Below the pieces are notes generated by a model. That model saw only the letters and a list, made by a program, of their open reading frames with translations, did not search any database and had not been told where the DNA came from. Shown here piece after piece: positions 43,074-51,033 of a stretch of DNA of 64,000 bases (position 1 is its first letter; each line of letters opens with the position of its first letter). The DNA is from Nodosilinea sp. FACHB-131 (GTDB taxonomy: Bacteria; Cyanobacteriota; Cyanobacteriia; Phormidesmidales; Phormidesmidaceae). Both the position numbers and the translations under genes were made by a program. The DNA is taken from contig NZ_JACJOF010000027.1 of NCBI RefSeq assembly GCF_014695395.1, forward strand, positions 124,001 through 188,000. The letters are read 5' to 3'.

Positions 43074-44384
43074 CTAGAGCAGTCGCAGCTGCTGGGCGGT
43101 TTCTTCAAGCACTAGGCTATCCAAGTCATCTAGGTCGATATCGGCGGTCTCGGGGGGCAGGTCAACCTCAGTTTCGTCGGCGATCAGGGCAGCAGCGGCA
43201 GTCATCATGGCCTCGGCCAAGTCGCTGAGGTCGTCGCGGTTAGCCAGGTAGGTGCTCAGGGCCGACAACGGATCCAGGGTGCTGTCGGTACCCAGTTCGG
43301 GCAGGCGGCTGCGGTTGGTTTGGGCTTTCAGCTCGGGTTGCAGGGTGTAGGTGTGGGCGGCGGCCAAAACAGCCTCTAGGGCAGACTGATCGACCTGGTC
43401 AACCTGGTCGGTGCGCAAGGTGTAGAGGCAGCGCACCACAGCATCGGTAATATCAGCTTTGGCGATCGCCCGCTCCAGCCGAGTCTGGGGATGTTCGGCC
43501 TCGGTGAGATTGACCTGAATAGTTTTAAAGGGGCGCACGGGCAGGGGGCAAAACTCGGCCTGGGTGTTTCCCTTACTCACCTGAACCAGTAAATAACCTT
43601 TTTCTTCGGCTTCCTCGCTGAAGTCGACCCGCTCAATGCTGCCGGGGTAGATCATCAGGGGCTGTTCGCAGAGCACCTGGTAGCGGTGCACGTGGCCTAG
43701 GGCTACATAGTCAAAGCAGGGGCGCGCCAGCATCGCCATGGGAATATTGAAGCCCCGTCCGGTGGCCAAAAATCGCTCGGCCCCATAGGTGGCGGTGTCG
43801 ACCATGGCATGGGCGAGCAAAATAGCGGGAATAGCGGGGTCGAGACGGCGAATTTCGCCTTCGAGGGCCACCCGCAGGCGATCGAGCAGTAGCTCGTTGA
43901 CCTGGGCCATAGAGAAGCCCTCGGTTTCGGGGCGGGTCAGCAGGGTCGATTTGGTCAGCCAGGGCAGGGTGACCACCTGCACCGGGCCGTTGCGGGTGTC
44001 GATGCGGTGGGTTTCGAGGCGATCGCCCACCACCACATCCGGCACGCCCAGGGTTCTGTAGATCGACAGGCTGGCTCCGCCCAAGCCCTGAGCATGCTGG
44101 TCGTGGTTGCCTACCAGCAGTACAGTGGGGATGCCCGCCGCCGACAGCCGACAAAACTGGCGGGCCAGGGCCTGCTGCACTAGCGGCGGCGGCGTGGCGT
44201 CGGGAAAGGCATCGCCGCCGAACAGCACCAAATCGACCGGCTCGGCCAAGGCGCGATCGATGCAGCGGGTGAGAGCGGCAATGAAGTCTTCTAGGCGGGT
44301 GTTGAGGCCGGTTTCGGGGTTGAGGCGACCATGGGCAAACCCGCTACCCATGTGGATGTCGGAAAGGTGGAGAAGGGTGATCAT
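43074..44384 (-). CDS. SbcD/Mre11-like exonuclease (calcineurin-like phosphoesterase)
   Basis: 436 residues. The metallophosphoesterase core has all metal-binding blocks: HLSDIHMGSG (Asp9, His11), LFGGDAFPD, LLVGNHDQHA, AHAMVD and GHVHRYQ. The C-terminal region (about 310-436) is helical and acidic. It resembles the SbcD/Mre11 nuclease subunit that works with SbcC/Rad50 in DNA end processing, though no SbcC gene is nearby. Cytosolic. Sequence reading supports the ATG at 44384. A hairpin repeat separates it from the CPBP protease gene upstream. Confidence 0.88.
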   Translation of the reverse strand: MITLLHLSDIHMGSGFAHGRLNPETGLNTRLEDFIAALTRCIDRALAEPVDLVLFGGDAFPDATPPPLVQQALARQFCRLSAAGIPTVLLVGNHDQHAQGLGGASLSIYRTLGVPDVVVGDRLETHRIDTRNGPVQVVTLPWLTKSTLLTRPETEGFSMAQVNELLLDRLRVALEGEIRRLDPAIPAILLAHAMVDTATYGAERFLATGRGFNIPMAMLARPCFDYVALGHVHRYQVLCEQPLMIYPGSIERVDFSEEAEEKGYLLVQVSKGNTQAEFCPLPVRPFKTIQVNLTEAEHPQTRLERAIAKADITDAVVRCLYTLRTDQVDQVDQSALEAVLAAAHTYTLQPELKAQTNRSRLPELGTDSTLDPLSALSTYLANRDDLSDLAEAMMTAAAALIADETEVDLPPETADIDLDDLDSLVLEETAQQLRLL

Positions 44385-44407
44385 GGGGCCATGATAGCGG
44401 CTAGAAA

Positions 44408-44467
44408 GGGTTCAAGGTATAGGGTTTCAGGCCATTCTCAAACCTTAAACCCTGAACCTTATACCTT
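44408..44467. repeat. Intergenic hairpin repeat (permuted AAGGTAT/GGTTC/AGGGTTT words)
   Basis: Left arm GGTTCAAGGTATAGGGTTT (44409-44427) and right arm AAACCTTAAACCCTGAACCTTATACCTT contain the same words in permuted order, so several pairing registers exist. It fills the 92-base gap between the CPBP protease and SbcD-like genes (both minus) and would form a hairpin in the 3' end of the CPBP transcript. Confidence 0.5.
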
Positions 44468-44476
44468 TTCCATCCT

Positions 44477-46033
44477 CTAGCCGCCCAAAATAAACAGACC
44501 CAACATGGTGGCGCTGTTCCAAGCGCTGTGCAGCACCATGGGTGAGATCAGGGTGCGCGATCGCGTATACACAAACCCTAGAATCGCCCCTAGCAGAGTT
44601 AGGGGCAGCACCTCCGACAGGCTGAGGTGGGCGGCAGCAAAGATCAGGGCGCTGAGGGCGATCGCCCAGCCCGCCGACACGTAGCGCGTCAGGGAGGGCA
44701 GCAAAAAGCCGCGAAACAGAAATTCTTCAAAGATGGGCGCGGCGATCGCCGCCGTCAAAAAGAACACCAGCAGCGCCACGCCGTCCTGCTCCTCCAACAC
44801 CGTTTGCAGGAGCGGGTTGCTGCCCCCCTGCCCCTGCCAAATCTGTTGGTTGAGCAGGGCCACGCCAAACATTAGCGGCACGGCCACAAAATAGCCCCCC
44901 AGTCCCCACAGCAGCCCAGTCCCTGAGGGCTTCAGGCTGAACATCTCCTTCGGCACCGGTCGGTAGGGGCGAATTGACCACCACAGCACTGCTAAAGACC
45001 CCGCCGCCATCAGCAGGTAGTACACCAGCGAAAAAATCGCCCGCCCCCGGCTGCTGAAACTGCCGCTGCTGAAGCCTAACCCGCCCAATACCAACGGCAG
45101 TAAGATCTGACCCACAAAGAAAAAGCCGACGATCAGCACCTGCCAAACAATTTCGCCCTTCCAGGGAATCTCCCAGCCGCGGTCGGCATTTTGGCGCAGC
45201 ACCGACTGGCTGCCCCGCAGCACTCGCTGGGCCACCAGCCAAATAATCAGCCCAATGCCTACGATCGCCCCAAAGGTCGGCAAGGCGCCCACCAGAGCTA
45301 GCTTGACCAATTTAGCCTGTGCGGCCTCTTGCTCCTGGGTTTGGAGCTGGGCGCGATCGCCCTCGCGACCTTCTACTCCGTAGAGCCGGTCGAGGGCGCG
45401 GTACTCAAACCAGCCGTTGAGCGCCTGCTCTAGCCAAGCTTCATCCTCGGGAAGCACGTCACCGTCTTGCCAGAGGCGAATCAAGGTATCAGCGGTGCGC
45501 ACCACCGGGGCAGGGGCGGTGTCGCTGTCGCGCACCTGTTGCCAACGCTTCAGGGCGGCCTCGGGCTGGCCCTGGTAGGCATCCATCAAGCCCAGTCGCA
45601 GGTCGAGGCGATGAATGAGCGCCTGCTGCTGGTCAAGGGCGCTTTGCAGTCGCCGGGCCAAGGGCTTGCCCACGTTAGTGCTATCGGCGAGGGAATCGGT
45701 GGGGGCAGTTTGGGATCGCCAGCGATCCATGCCCTCAACGGCTCCCTCCCGCACCTCCTCATACTGCTTTGTGGCGTTGTCTACAGGGTCTTTGCCCAGC
45801 AGGCCCTCGCGGATTACCGGCCACTGATCTTCGGGCAACCCCTCTCCCTTCCAGGCACTGCCCTCTAGTAGCAGGTCGGTTTGATACAGCTGGAGCTGGC
45901 TTGCCACCTGGGGTTCATTCCAGCTACTCAGCAGCGATTGCACCACTACCAGCCCCACCAGGGCGGTCACAATTATCAGAAAAAGCCGCTTGAGCGAAAG
46001 CCAGGGCTGCATTGAGTCGGATTCAGGGGTCAT
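44477..46033 (-). CDS. CPBP family intramembrane glutamic endopeptidase
   Basis: 518 residues. An N-terminal membrane anchor (about 14-32) leads into a soluble helical region (35-235). Then come about eight membrane segments. The last 120 residues are the CPBP (CAAX protease/Rce1-like) domain: EEFLFRGFLLP with Glu436, Glu437 and Arg441, His469 (AAHLSLSE), and HSAWNS with His502 and Asn506. It would cut peptide bonds within the membrane. Substrate unknown. The long N-terminal extension is typical of one cyanobacterial/plastid subgroup (BCM-like proteins in plants belong here), but I cannot be sure of the subgroup. Confidence 0.88.
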   Translation of the reverse strand: MTPESDSMQPWLSLKRLFLIIVTALVGLVVVQSLLSSWNEPQVASQLQLYQTDLLLEGSAWKGEGLPEDQWPVIREGLLGKDPVDNATKQYEEVREGAVEGMDRWRSQTAPTDSLADSTNVGKPLARRLQSALDQQQALIHRLDLRLGLMDAYQGQPEAALKRWQQVRDSDTAPAPVVRTADTLIRLWQDGDVLPEDEAWLEQALNGWFEYRALDRLYGVEGREGDRAQLQTQEQEAAQAKLVKLALVGALPTFGAIVGIGLIIWLVAQRVLRGSQSVLRQNADRGWEIPWKGEIVWQVLIVGFFFVGQILLPLVLGGLGFSSGSFSSRGRAIFSLVYYLLMAAGSLAVLWWSIRPYRPVPKEMFSLKPSGTGLLWGLGGYFVAVPLMFGVALLNQQIWQGQGGSNPLLQTVLEEQDGVALLVFFLTAAIAAPIFEEFLFRGFLLPSLTRYVSAGWAIALSALIFAAAHLSLSEVLPLTLLGAILGFVYTRSRTLISPMVLHSAWNSATMLGLFILGG

Positions 46034-46146
46034 GGGAAGGCGGTTAAAAGGTCTGTAGCGAAAAACGCTACCCTCCCATTATTCCACTGGGTTTGACTTC
46101 GGGTTGGGCCTAGGGGAATAGGCGGCTCCGTTAGCGATGGCGGCGA

Positions 46147-46989
46147 CTACTCTTGTGATCGCTTCGGCCAGCCCTGTTTTACCAAAGCCAGCCAAAGCAC
46201 CAGCACCCCCGCCGCGATTAGCGCCATCCAGCGAATGGCGGGAATATCGCTTTGCCGCACGGCGATCGCTACCAACGCCCAAACAAACACCAGGGTAAAG
46301 GCAATGTCGCCGCGCTGATAGATCACCACTTCGGCCACAATGGCGGCCACTACAATCATGGCCACCGTCCAGGTCACCGACGAAATGCCCCAACCGCTCC
46401 AGTTTGAAGCGTACAGGGCCGAAGCCACGTTAACGATGGTGGCCACCGCAATCCAACCCAGGTAAAGACTAAAGGGAATGTGCGCCATCCAACGGCGGCG
46501 GCGAGAAACACGATGGCCCAACGCTGGTCGCTGACCATCTAGACCAATATTCAGCGTTAGATAAATGCCAATCAGGGGAATCAAAATGCCCAGCATGGCC
46601 AGAATAGACCAGCCAAACTGCTGGAGAGAAAACAGCACAATCCAGATCGTCTGGACCACACAAGCCACAATTAACAGCTTATTAACCCGCTGGAGCTGAG
46701 GCTCCCGCCGCCGCTCAGGATGAAACTGATAAATCGCGTAGGCAAACAGGCCCAGATAGATAATTCCCCAGATGGCAAAGGCATAGTTGGCAGGAGTAAT
46801 CAGCACCCCCTCCAAAACCGTGTTGGCGATTTGACCCACGTTTTGCTCCCCAGGCGGGAAGCGGTTGAAGAGGGTGTTAAACACCACCGCAGCTGCGATC
46901 GCGATCGCAGTGGCAATAGCCAGACCCGTACCCGAGTTAGCGCGATTGGAGGGAGCATCCATGGGGAAAAGTAGTAATCGTAGCCCCAT
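46147..46989 (-). CDS. TspO/MBR-related tryptophan-rich membrane protein
   Basis: 280 residues with seven or eight membrane segments. The TspO-like signatures are TPANYAFAIWGIIYLGLFAYAIYQF, AIWII-like WTIWIVLFSLQQFGWSI, and PFSLYLGWIAVATIVNVASALY. It is longer than classic TspO (about 160 residues), as is the case for a cyanobacterial subgroup. Classic members bind porphyrins or tetrapyrroles; whether this one does is inference. The start could be the ATG at 46989 (GGAGG directly adjacent) or the ATG at 46962 (MDAPSNRAN). No operon partner. Confidence 0.8.
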   Translation of the reverse strand: MGLRLLLFPMDAPSNRANSGTGLAIATAIAIAAAVVFNTLFNRFPPGEQNVGQIANTVLEGVLITPANYAFAIWGIIYLGLFAYAIYQFHPERRREPQLQRVNKLLIVACVVQTIWIVLFSLQQFGWSILAMLGILIPLIGIYLTLNIGLDGQRPALGHRVSRRRRWMAHIPFSLYLGWIAVATIVNVASALYASNWSGWGISSVTWTVAMIVVAAIVAEVVIYQRGDIAFTLVFVWALVAIAVRQSDIPAIRWMALIAAGVLVLWLALVKQGWPKRSQE

Positions 46990-47064
46990 CCTCCCCCGAG
47001 CGGTGCTTAAGCGTCACTACCCGCAGTGAGAGCCAGCGGTTAAACACACCCCCTTGGTCACGGC

Positions 47065-48150
47065 TTACTCATCCTCAAGCAGGGCTTCAGCAGCGCTGTC
47101 AGGGACTTCGGCATCATCCTCGGGCTCTTCGACCACGACAGGGGCACCGTTAATGGCCAGCTTTTCGCGCACCTCAGCCTCCACCTTGGCGGCAAAGTCG
47201 GCGTCTTCGATCAGGCGCTGCACGGTGTTGTCGCGGCCCTGGCCGACGTTCTCGCCACCGTAGCTGTACCAGGCACCCTTGCGGACAACCACGCCGGTTT
47301 GCTCAGCCAAATCGATCAAGCAGCCCATGGTCGAAATGCCTTGACCAAAGAGAATATCAAACTCGGCAATGCGGAAGGGGGGCGCCACCTTATTTTTAGC
47401 TACCTTGACCTTGGCGCGAATGCCGTACTCTTCGGTGCCCTTTTTGAGGGTCTGAATGCGGCGAATGTCGAGCCGCACCGAGGCGTAGAACTTGAGCGCG
47501 TTACCGCCCGTGGTGACCTCTGGGTTGCCGTAGGAGATGCCAATTTTCTGCCGCAGCTGGTTTAAGAAGATCACGGTGCACTGCGACTTGCCAATGCTGC
47601 CAGTGATCTTCCGCAGCGCCTGACTCATCAGGCGGGCCTGCAAGCCCACGTGGGCATCGCCCATTTCACCCTCAATTTCGGCGCGGGGCACCAGGGCGGC
47701 CACCGAGTCAACCACCACCACATCGACAGCGGCGGAGCGCACCAGCTGATCAACTATCTCCAAACCCATTTCGCCCGTGTCGGGCTGAGAGATTAATAGC
47801 TCGTCAATGTTGACGCCCAAAGCTTTGGCATAGACCGGGTCGAGGGCATGCTCGGCATCCACAAAGGCCGCTACGCCGCCGTTTTTTTGCACCTCTGCCA
47901 AGGCATGGAGAGCCACGGTGGTTTTACCCGAACTCTCGGGACCGTAGATTTCAATCACTCGGCCCTTGGGTAGGCCGCCCCCCAGAGCTAAATCCAGCGT
48001 TAGCGCGCCCGTGGGGATGGTTTCGATCGTCATGCGGCTGGCTTCTCCTAGGCGCATGATTGCCCCTTTGCCAAAGTTGCGCTCAATCTGGCTGAGCACC
48101 ATGGTCAGGGCTTTTTGCTTTTCGGAGCCTGCGTTGTTTTTAGATGCCAT
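47065..48150 (-). CDS. recA: Recombinase RecA
   Basis: 361 residues from ATG 48150 ([15 protein letters not shown]), the usual RecA start; the longer frame to 48231 is not coding. RecA forms ATP-dependent filaments on single-stranded DNA, drives homologous recombination and triggers LexA self-cleavage. Walker A is GPESSGKTT, and Walker [23 protein letters not shown]. The L2 loop region has [13 protein letters not shown] [30 protein letters not shown]. The C-terminus is acidic ([20 protein letters not shown]), as in other bacterial RecA. The gene is monocistronic, with a leader of roughly 165 bases after a TATAAT promoter. Confidence 0.98.
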   Translation of the reverse strand: MASKNNAGSEKQKALTMVLSQIERNFGKGAIMRLGEASRMTIETIPTGALTLDLALGGGLPKGRVIEIYGPESSGKTTVALHALAEVQKNGGVAAFVDAEHALDPVYAKALGVNIDELLISQPDTGEMGLEIVDQLVRSAAVDVVVVDSVAALVPRAEIEGEMGDAHVGLQARLMSQALRKITGSIGKSQCTVIFLNQLRQKIGISYGNPEVTTGGNALKFYASVRLDIRRIQTLKKGTEEYGIRAKVKVAKNKVAPPFRIAEFDILFGQGISTMGCLIDLAEQTGVVVRKGAWYSYGGENVGQGRDNTVQRLIEDADFAAKVEAEVREKLAINGAPVVVEEPEDDAEVPDSAAEALLEDE

Positions 48151-48321
48151 AGCTGCCTGGGGGTGAATTGGGTGAGCGGAACGAAGTGAGCCTGAGGCGA
48201 GGGCCAGGAAGATGACCTTAGTAAACCCCACTTCAGCCTAGAAGGGTAGTCGCCCCAAGGGGAAAGTTGTAGTGAAATTGGGCCATGACTTTGGCTGCAA
48301 GTCCGTTGTCTTCGCTTATTT

Positions 48322-48340
48322 ATTATAGTACACTTGAACC
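48322..48340 (-). promoter_or_regulatory. recA promoter -10 box with overlapping LexA-box-like site
   Basis: On the minus strand a perfect TATAAT (48322-48327) is abutted on its upstream side by GGTTCAAGTGTACT (48327-48340). That 14-mer fits the cyanobacterial LexA consensus RGTACNNNDGTWCB with one mismatch in either orientation. Binding there would block the promoter. The -35 region is weak. Transcription would start about 165 bases before the recA ATG. Confidence 0.45.
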
Positions 48341-48459
48341 AAATTAGACTGCCTCTGATAGATCAGTCAGCGGTGGGCTGACGTGTGGGTTTTGCTGAGC
48401 GGAGCGCACAGATTAGGGTTTTATAGGCGTCGCATGACAGGCTGAAGGGGTCAATACCG

Positions 48460-48681
48460 ATGGATAACAGTCGTTTAATTCATGTTTCGGTATTCCCTGG
48501 CTGGGTGGCTGGGGTGACTTATCACCAGGGTTTGGGCTACCGCTGCTGGGTGATTAACCCAGAGATGGCCGTGCTCAATGACGGCGAAACTTACCCTAGC
48601 AGCGAGGAGGCGATCGCTGCCGGGCGGCTTTTCATTCACCATTCTCTCGGGGCCGAGCCCGACCGGGGCAGTAGGGGATAA
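48460..48681 (+). CDS. Small conserved hypothetical protein
   Basis: 73 residues, soluble, with a beta-strand-rich pattern (LIHVSVFPGWVAGVTYHQGLGYRCWVINPEMAVLNDGETY) and a helix (SSEEAIAAGRLFIHHSL). The fold pattern resembles small cyanobacterial proteins of about 70-80 residues with an alternating W/G core; I do not know its role. AAGGGG lies about 10 bases before the ATG. It precedes the TRIC-type gene on the same strand by 48 bases with a hairpin between. Confidence 0.65.
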   Translation: MDNSRLIHVSVFPGWVAGVTYHQGLGYRCWVINPEMAVLNDGETYPSSEEAIAAGRLFIHHSLGAEPDRGSRG

Positions 48682-48689
48682 TCAGCAGA

Positions 48690-48710
48690 GCTTCTCGCTT
48701 GGCGAGAAGC
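48690..48710 (+). repeat. Perfect 9-bp hairpin between two plus-strand genes
   Basis: GCTTCTCGC (48690-48698), loop TTG, GCGAGAAGC (48702-48710). It lies 8 bases after one stop and 19 before the next start, where it could tune expression of the TRIC gene. Its words resemble fragments of dispersed cyanobacterial palindromes. Confidence 0.55.
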
Positions 48711-48729
48711 GACCGCGTTGGAGAACCCC

Positions 48730-49356
48730 ATGGAATATGTTCTGGCCCAGGCGGGGGTGGCAGTATTTGCCATCTCTGGGGTGCTGTCAGCGGCTCGGCA
48801 GCGCCTCGACATCTTTAGCATTGTGGTGGTGGGGCTACTAACGGCGATCGGCGGCGGCACCCTACGGGATGTGATTCTCGATGTGCCAGTGTTTTGGCTA
48901 GAAGATTTGACGGCTTTTTGGGTGGCCATGGGTGCGTCGTTTGCCACATTTCTAGGCATTCGCTTCATTCTCAAGCTGCCGCTGCGCCTGCTGTCGTATT
49001 TAGATGCCATGGGTGTGGCTTTATTTGCGGTGCAGGCGATCGACAAAACCCTAGCATTTGGGCATTCGGCGGTGGTGGCGGTGGTGATGGGGCTGATCAC
49101 CAGCATTGCCGGGGGAATTATTCGCGACGTGGTGACCCATCGGCCGACGCTGCTGCTGTCGCGGGAACTGTATGCGACCCCCATTGTGCTGGGCGGCATA
49201 CTCTACGTGGGGCTGCTGCACCTGATGCCTTCGCCCTTCTGCCGATTGATCGCGATGGGGACAATTTTTGGCATCCGCGCGATCGCTATTCGCTGGCAGC
49301 TATTTTTGCCCCTGCGGCTCACCCTCAAAATCGATCTCAACAAGGAAAAATCTTAG
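48730..49356 (+). CDS. TRIC/UPF0126 family cation channel-like protein
   Basis: 208 residues from ATG 48730, chosen for its GGAG six bases upstream rather than the TTG at 48718. Seven membrane segments arranged as a tandem repeat of three helices plus one. The family's twin signature is clear: GLLTAIGGGTLRDVILDVPVFWL in the first half and GLITSIAGGIIRDVVTHRPTLLL in the second. Bacterial TRIC homologues are trimeric monovalent-cation channels or, in some cases, proposed transporters (YadS/YicG). It should sit in the cytoplasmic membrane. Confidence 0.9.
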   Translation: MEYVLAQAGVAVFAISGVLSAARQRLDIFSIVVVGLLTAIGGGTLRDVILDVPVFWLEDLTAFWVAMGASFATFLGIRFILKLPLRLLSYLDAMGVALFAVQAIDKTLAFGHSAVVAVVMGLITSIAGGIIRDVVTHRPTLLLSRELYATPIVLGGILYVGLLHLMPSPFCRLIAMGTIFGIRAIAIRWQLFLPLRLTLKIDLNKEKS

Positions 49357-49612
49357 CCTTTAATGCTGATCTTCTGTAGTCCAGCCACTCAGCATTACCA
49401 CTTGATAAAATTGGGCAGAAATTTCGGGTACAGAACTGGAAATCAGGGGTTTTCCTGGGCTGGCGATCTGTTTAGACAGCTCTCAACAGATACCATTCAC
49501 TAAGCTCAGCTCCTGTAAATAGTATTAATTCATAGCCGCTGCGATCGCCTAAACCGCTACGGGCTTGTATGTTTGAAACAGCTATCGATCGGCTTAGGGT
49601 GCACAGCAATTT

Positions 49613-51031
49613 ATGAATAAGCAACAATTGTCCTGCGTTTTTTCAGCAATAGTCTTGGCTCCTGCAACACTATTGCTAAGTAACTCAGCGGTTAGTCAGG
49701 AGTCTGGGGTCGAAATTGTCAATCAAACCCAAAAGTCGCTGGTTGGACTGTACGCAGTGCCCTCTGGCCAGCTCAATTTTGGCCCCAATCGGCTGAGGGG
49801 AGAGGCAGTTGGGCCCAGCGGTTCTTTGTTATTTCAGCGATCGCCAGGCAACTGCGACTACGATTTCCTAAGCGTGTTTAGCGACGGCGAATCCGTAGCT
49901 GATTACAATATCAACGTCTGCACCATCGACGGCGGTACCTATACCCTGTTTTCTCCCGAGAGCGAGGGCGGCAAATTAGTCGTGTTTAATGGCACCACGA
50001 GTGACCTTCAAGAAATTCTCATTGAGGGCGCCAGCATGAGTCGGCTAGCACCTTCTACCGAGCAAAGCCCAGCGACGCCAGAGGGTCAAGAACCTAATTC
50101 TGCAGCCGAGCAAAATTCTGACGGCGGAGATTTACAGGCTGCCCTGTGCGAACAATTTAGCTCGCCAGCTGTGCGCAGGGTCTGCTATGAAGCCCTATAC
50201 GAAATGGCGCTAATCAACGGCGATGTTGACCCCGAATCAGCGGGCGGTGACAGCCTGAGCGCAGGCAGAAGCACCCGCGTTGAATCATCGAGAGACTGTA
50301 CCGATGACACCTGCGATGAGCGGTTTCTCAGGCAAGTGGGTCTGCTGGGCAGCTACGTCATTCGACCCCAAACTGAAGCCTGGATTTTGACGGACACGGC
50401 TGATCTAAGCTGTGTCGCCATTCAGCGATATGACGTCACCGCCACCTTTGCCAATGGCCAACAGGAAAAGCAGCTGGGCGTCAATTTGTGTGATCAGGAC
50501 AAAATTGTCTTTGGCCAACCCCAACAGGGCGAGCCGCGCCGCATCACCATTGCCAATGCCACTGACCAAAGCACCACAGACAAAAATTTAGTGCTTCAAG
50601 AAATTTACATTGCCTCACCCCAAAGCACCTCCTGGGGCTATAACCGACTGGAATCTCGCGCCATTGCCCCCGGCGAAGCTGATCAAGTCGCCTTTGTAGA
50701 CACCACTCGCCAGTGCATTCATGATGTTCGTGCCGTATTTATCAACCCAAACCGGGCAGATCACTTAGAGCCGGTTCTGTGGCCCGGCATCAATCTTTGT
50801 AGTCTCGTCAACAACACCCTGGTATATGGCATTGAGGGACAGGCCAGCAGAGATGCTAGTCAGCCTGCGATCGCAGCGCCACCTCAAGCCTTGCGCACGG
50901 TGAAGCAGCTATCGCGGAGCAAGTCAGAGGTTTGCCTATCGTCGGCAGATAGCCGAGTATGTCAACCCGCACGCCGCCGCAATGCCACTCCTCAGCGGCC
51001 CTGGTGGCGAACCTGGCGACGGCCAGCCTGA
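49613..51031 (+). CDS. Secreted protein with three beta-repeat modules
   Basis: 472 residues. Signal peptide at 1-28 (ending SNSAVSQES). I see three copies of a module with the pattern N...GLY, (W/F)GxNRL, PG or PSG, C-x-YD, aspartate-glycine and a final (I/V)NxC: about 33-105, 235-305 and 315-410. Each keeps two cysteines, C-xYD and NLC/NVC, likely disulfide-linked. Single-module relatives are often mislabelled argininosuccinate lyase in databases; no lyase motif is present. Linkers are Ser/Gln/Glu-rich. The C-terminus is basic (RRRNATPQRPWWRTWRRP). It probably acts in the periplasm or outside. It ends 2 bases from the convergent TPR gene. Confidence 0.72.
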   Translation: MNKQQLSCVFSAIVLAPATLLLSNSAVSQESGVEIVNQTQKSLVGLYAVPSGQLNFGPNRLRGEAVGPSGSLLFQRSPGNCDYDFLSVFSDGESVADYNINVCTIDGGTYTLFSPESEGGKLVVFNGTTSDLQEILIEGASMSRLAPSTEQSPATPEGQEPNSAAEQNSDGGDLQAALCEQFSSPAVRRVCYEALYEMALINGDVDPESAGGDSLSAGRSTRVESSRDCTDDTCDERFLRQVGLLGSYVIRPQTEAWILTDTADLSCVAIQRYDVTATFANGQQEKQLGVNLCDQDKIVFGQPQQGEPRRITIANATDQSTTDKNLVLQEIYIASPQSTSWGYNRLESRAIAPGEADQVAFVDTTRQCIHDVRAVFINPNRADHLEPVLWPGINLCSLVNNTLVYGIEGQASRDASQPAIAAPPQALRTVKQLSRSKSEVCLSSADSRVCQPARRRNATPQRPWWRTWRRPA

Positions 51032-51033
51032 TG

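Noticed and set aside
49613..51031. Argininosuccinate lyase
   Set aside because: Databases sometimes use this name for related beta-module proteins, but there is a signal peptide and no lyase signature.
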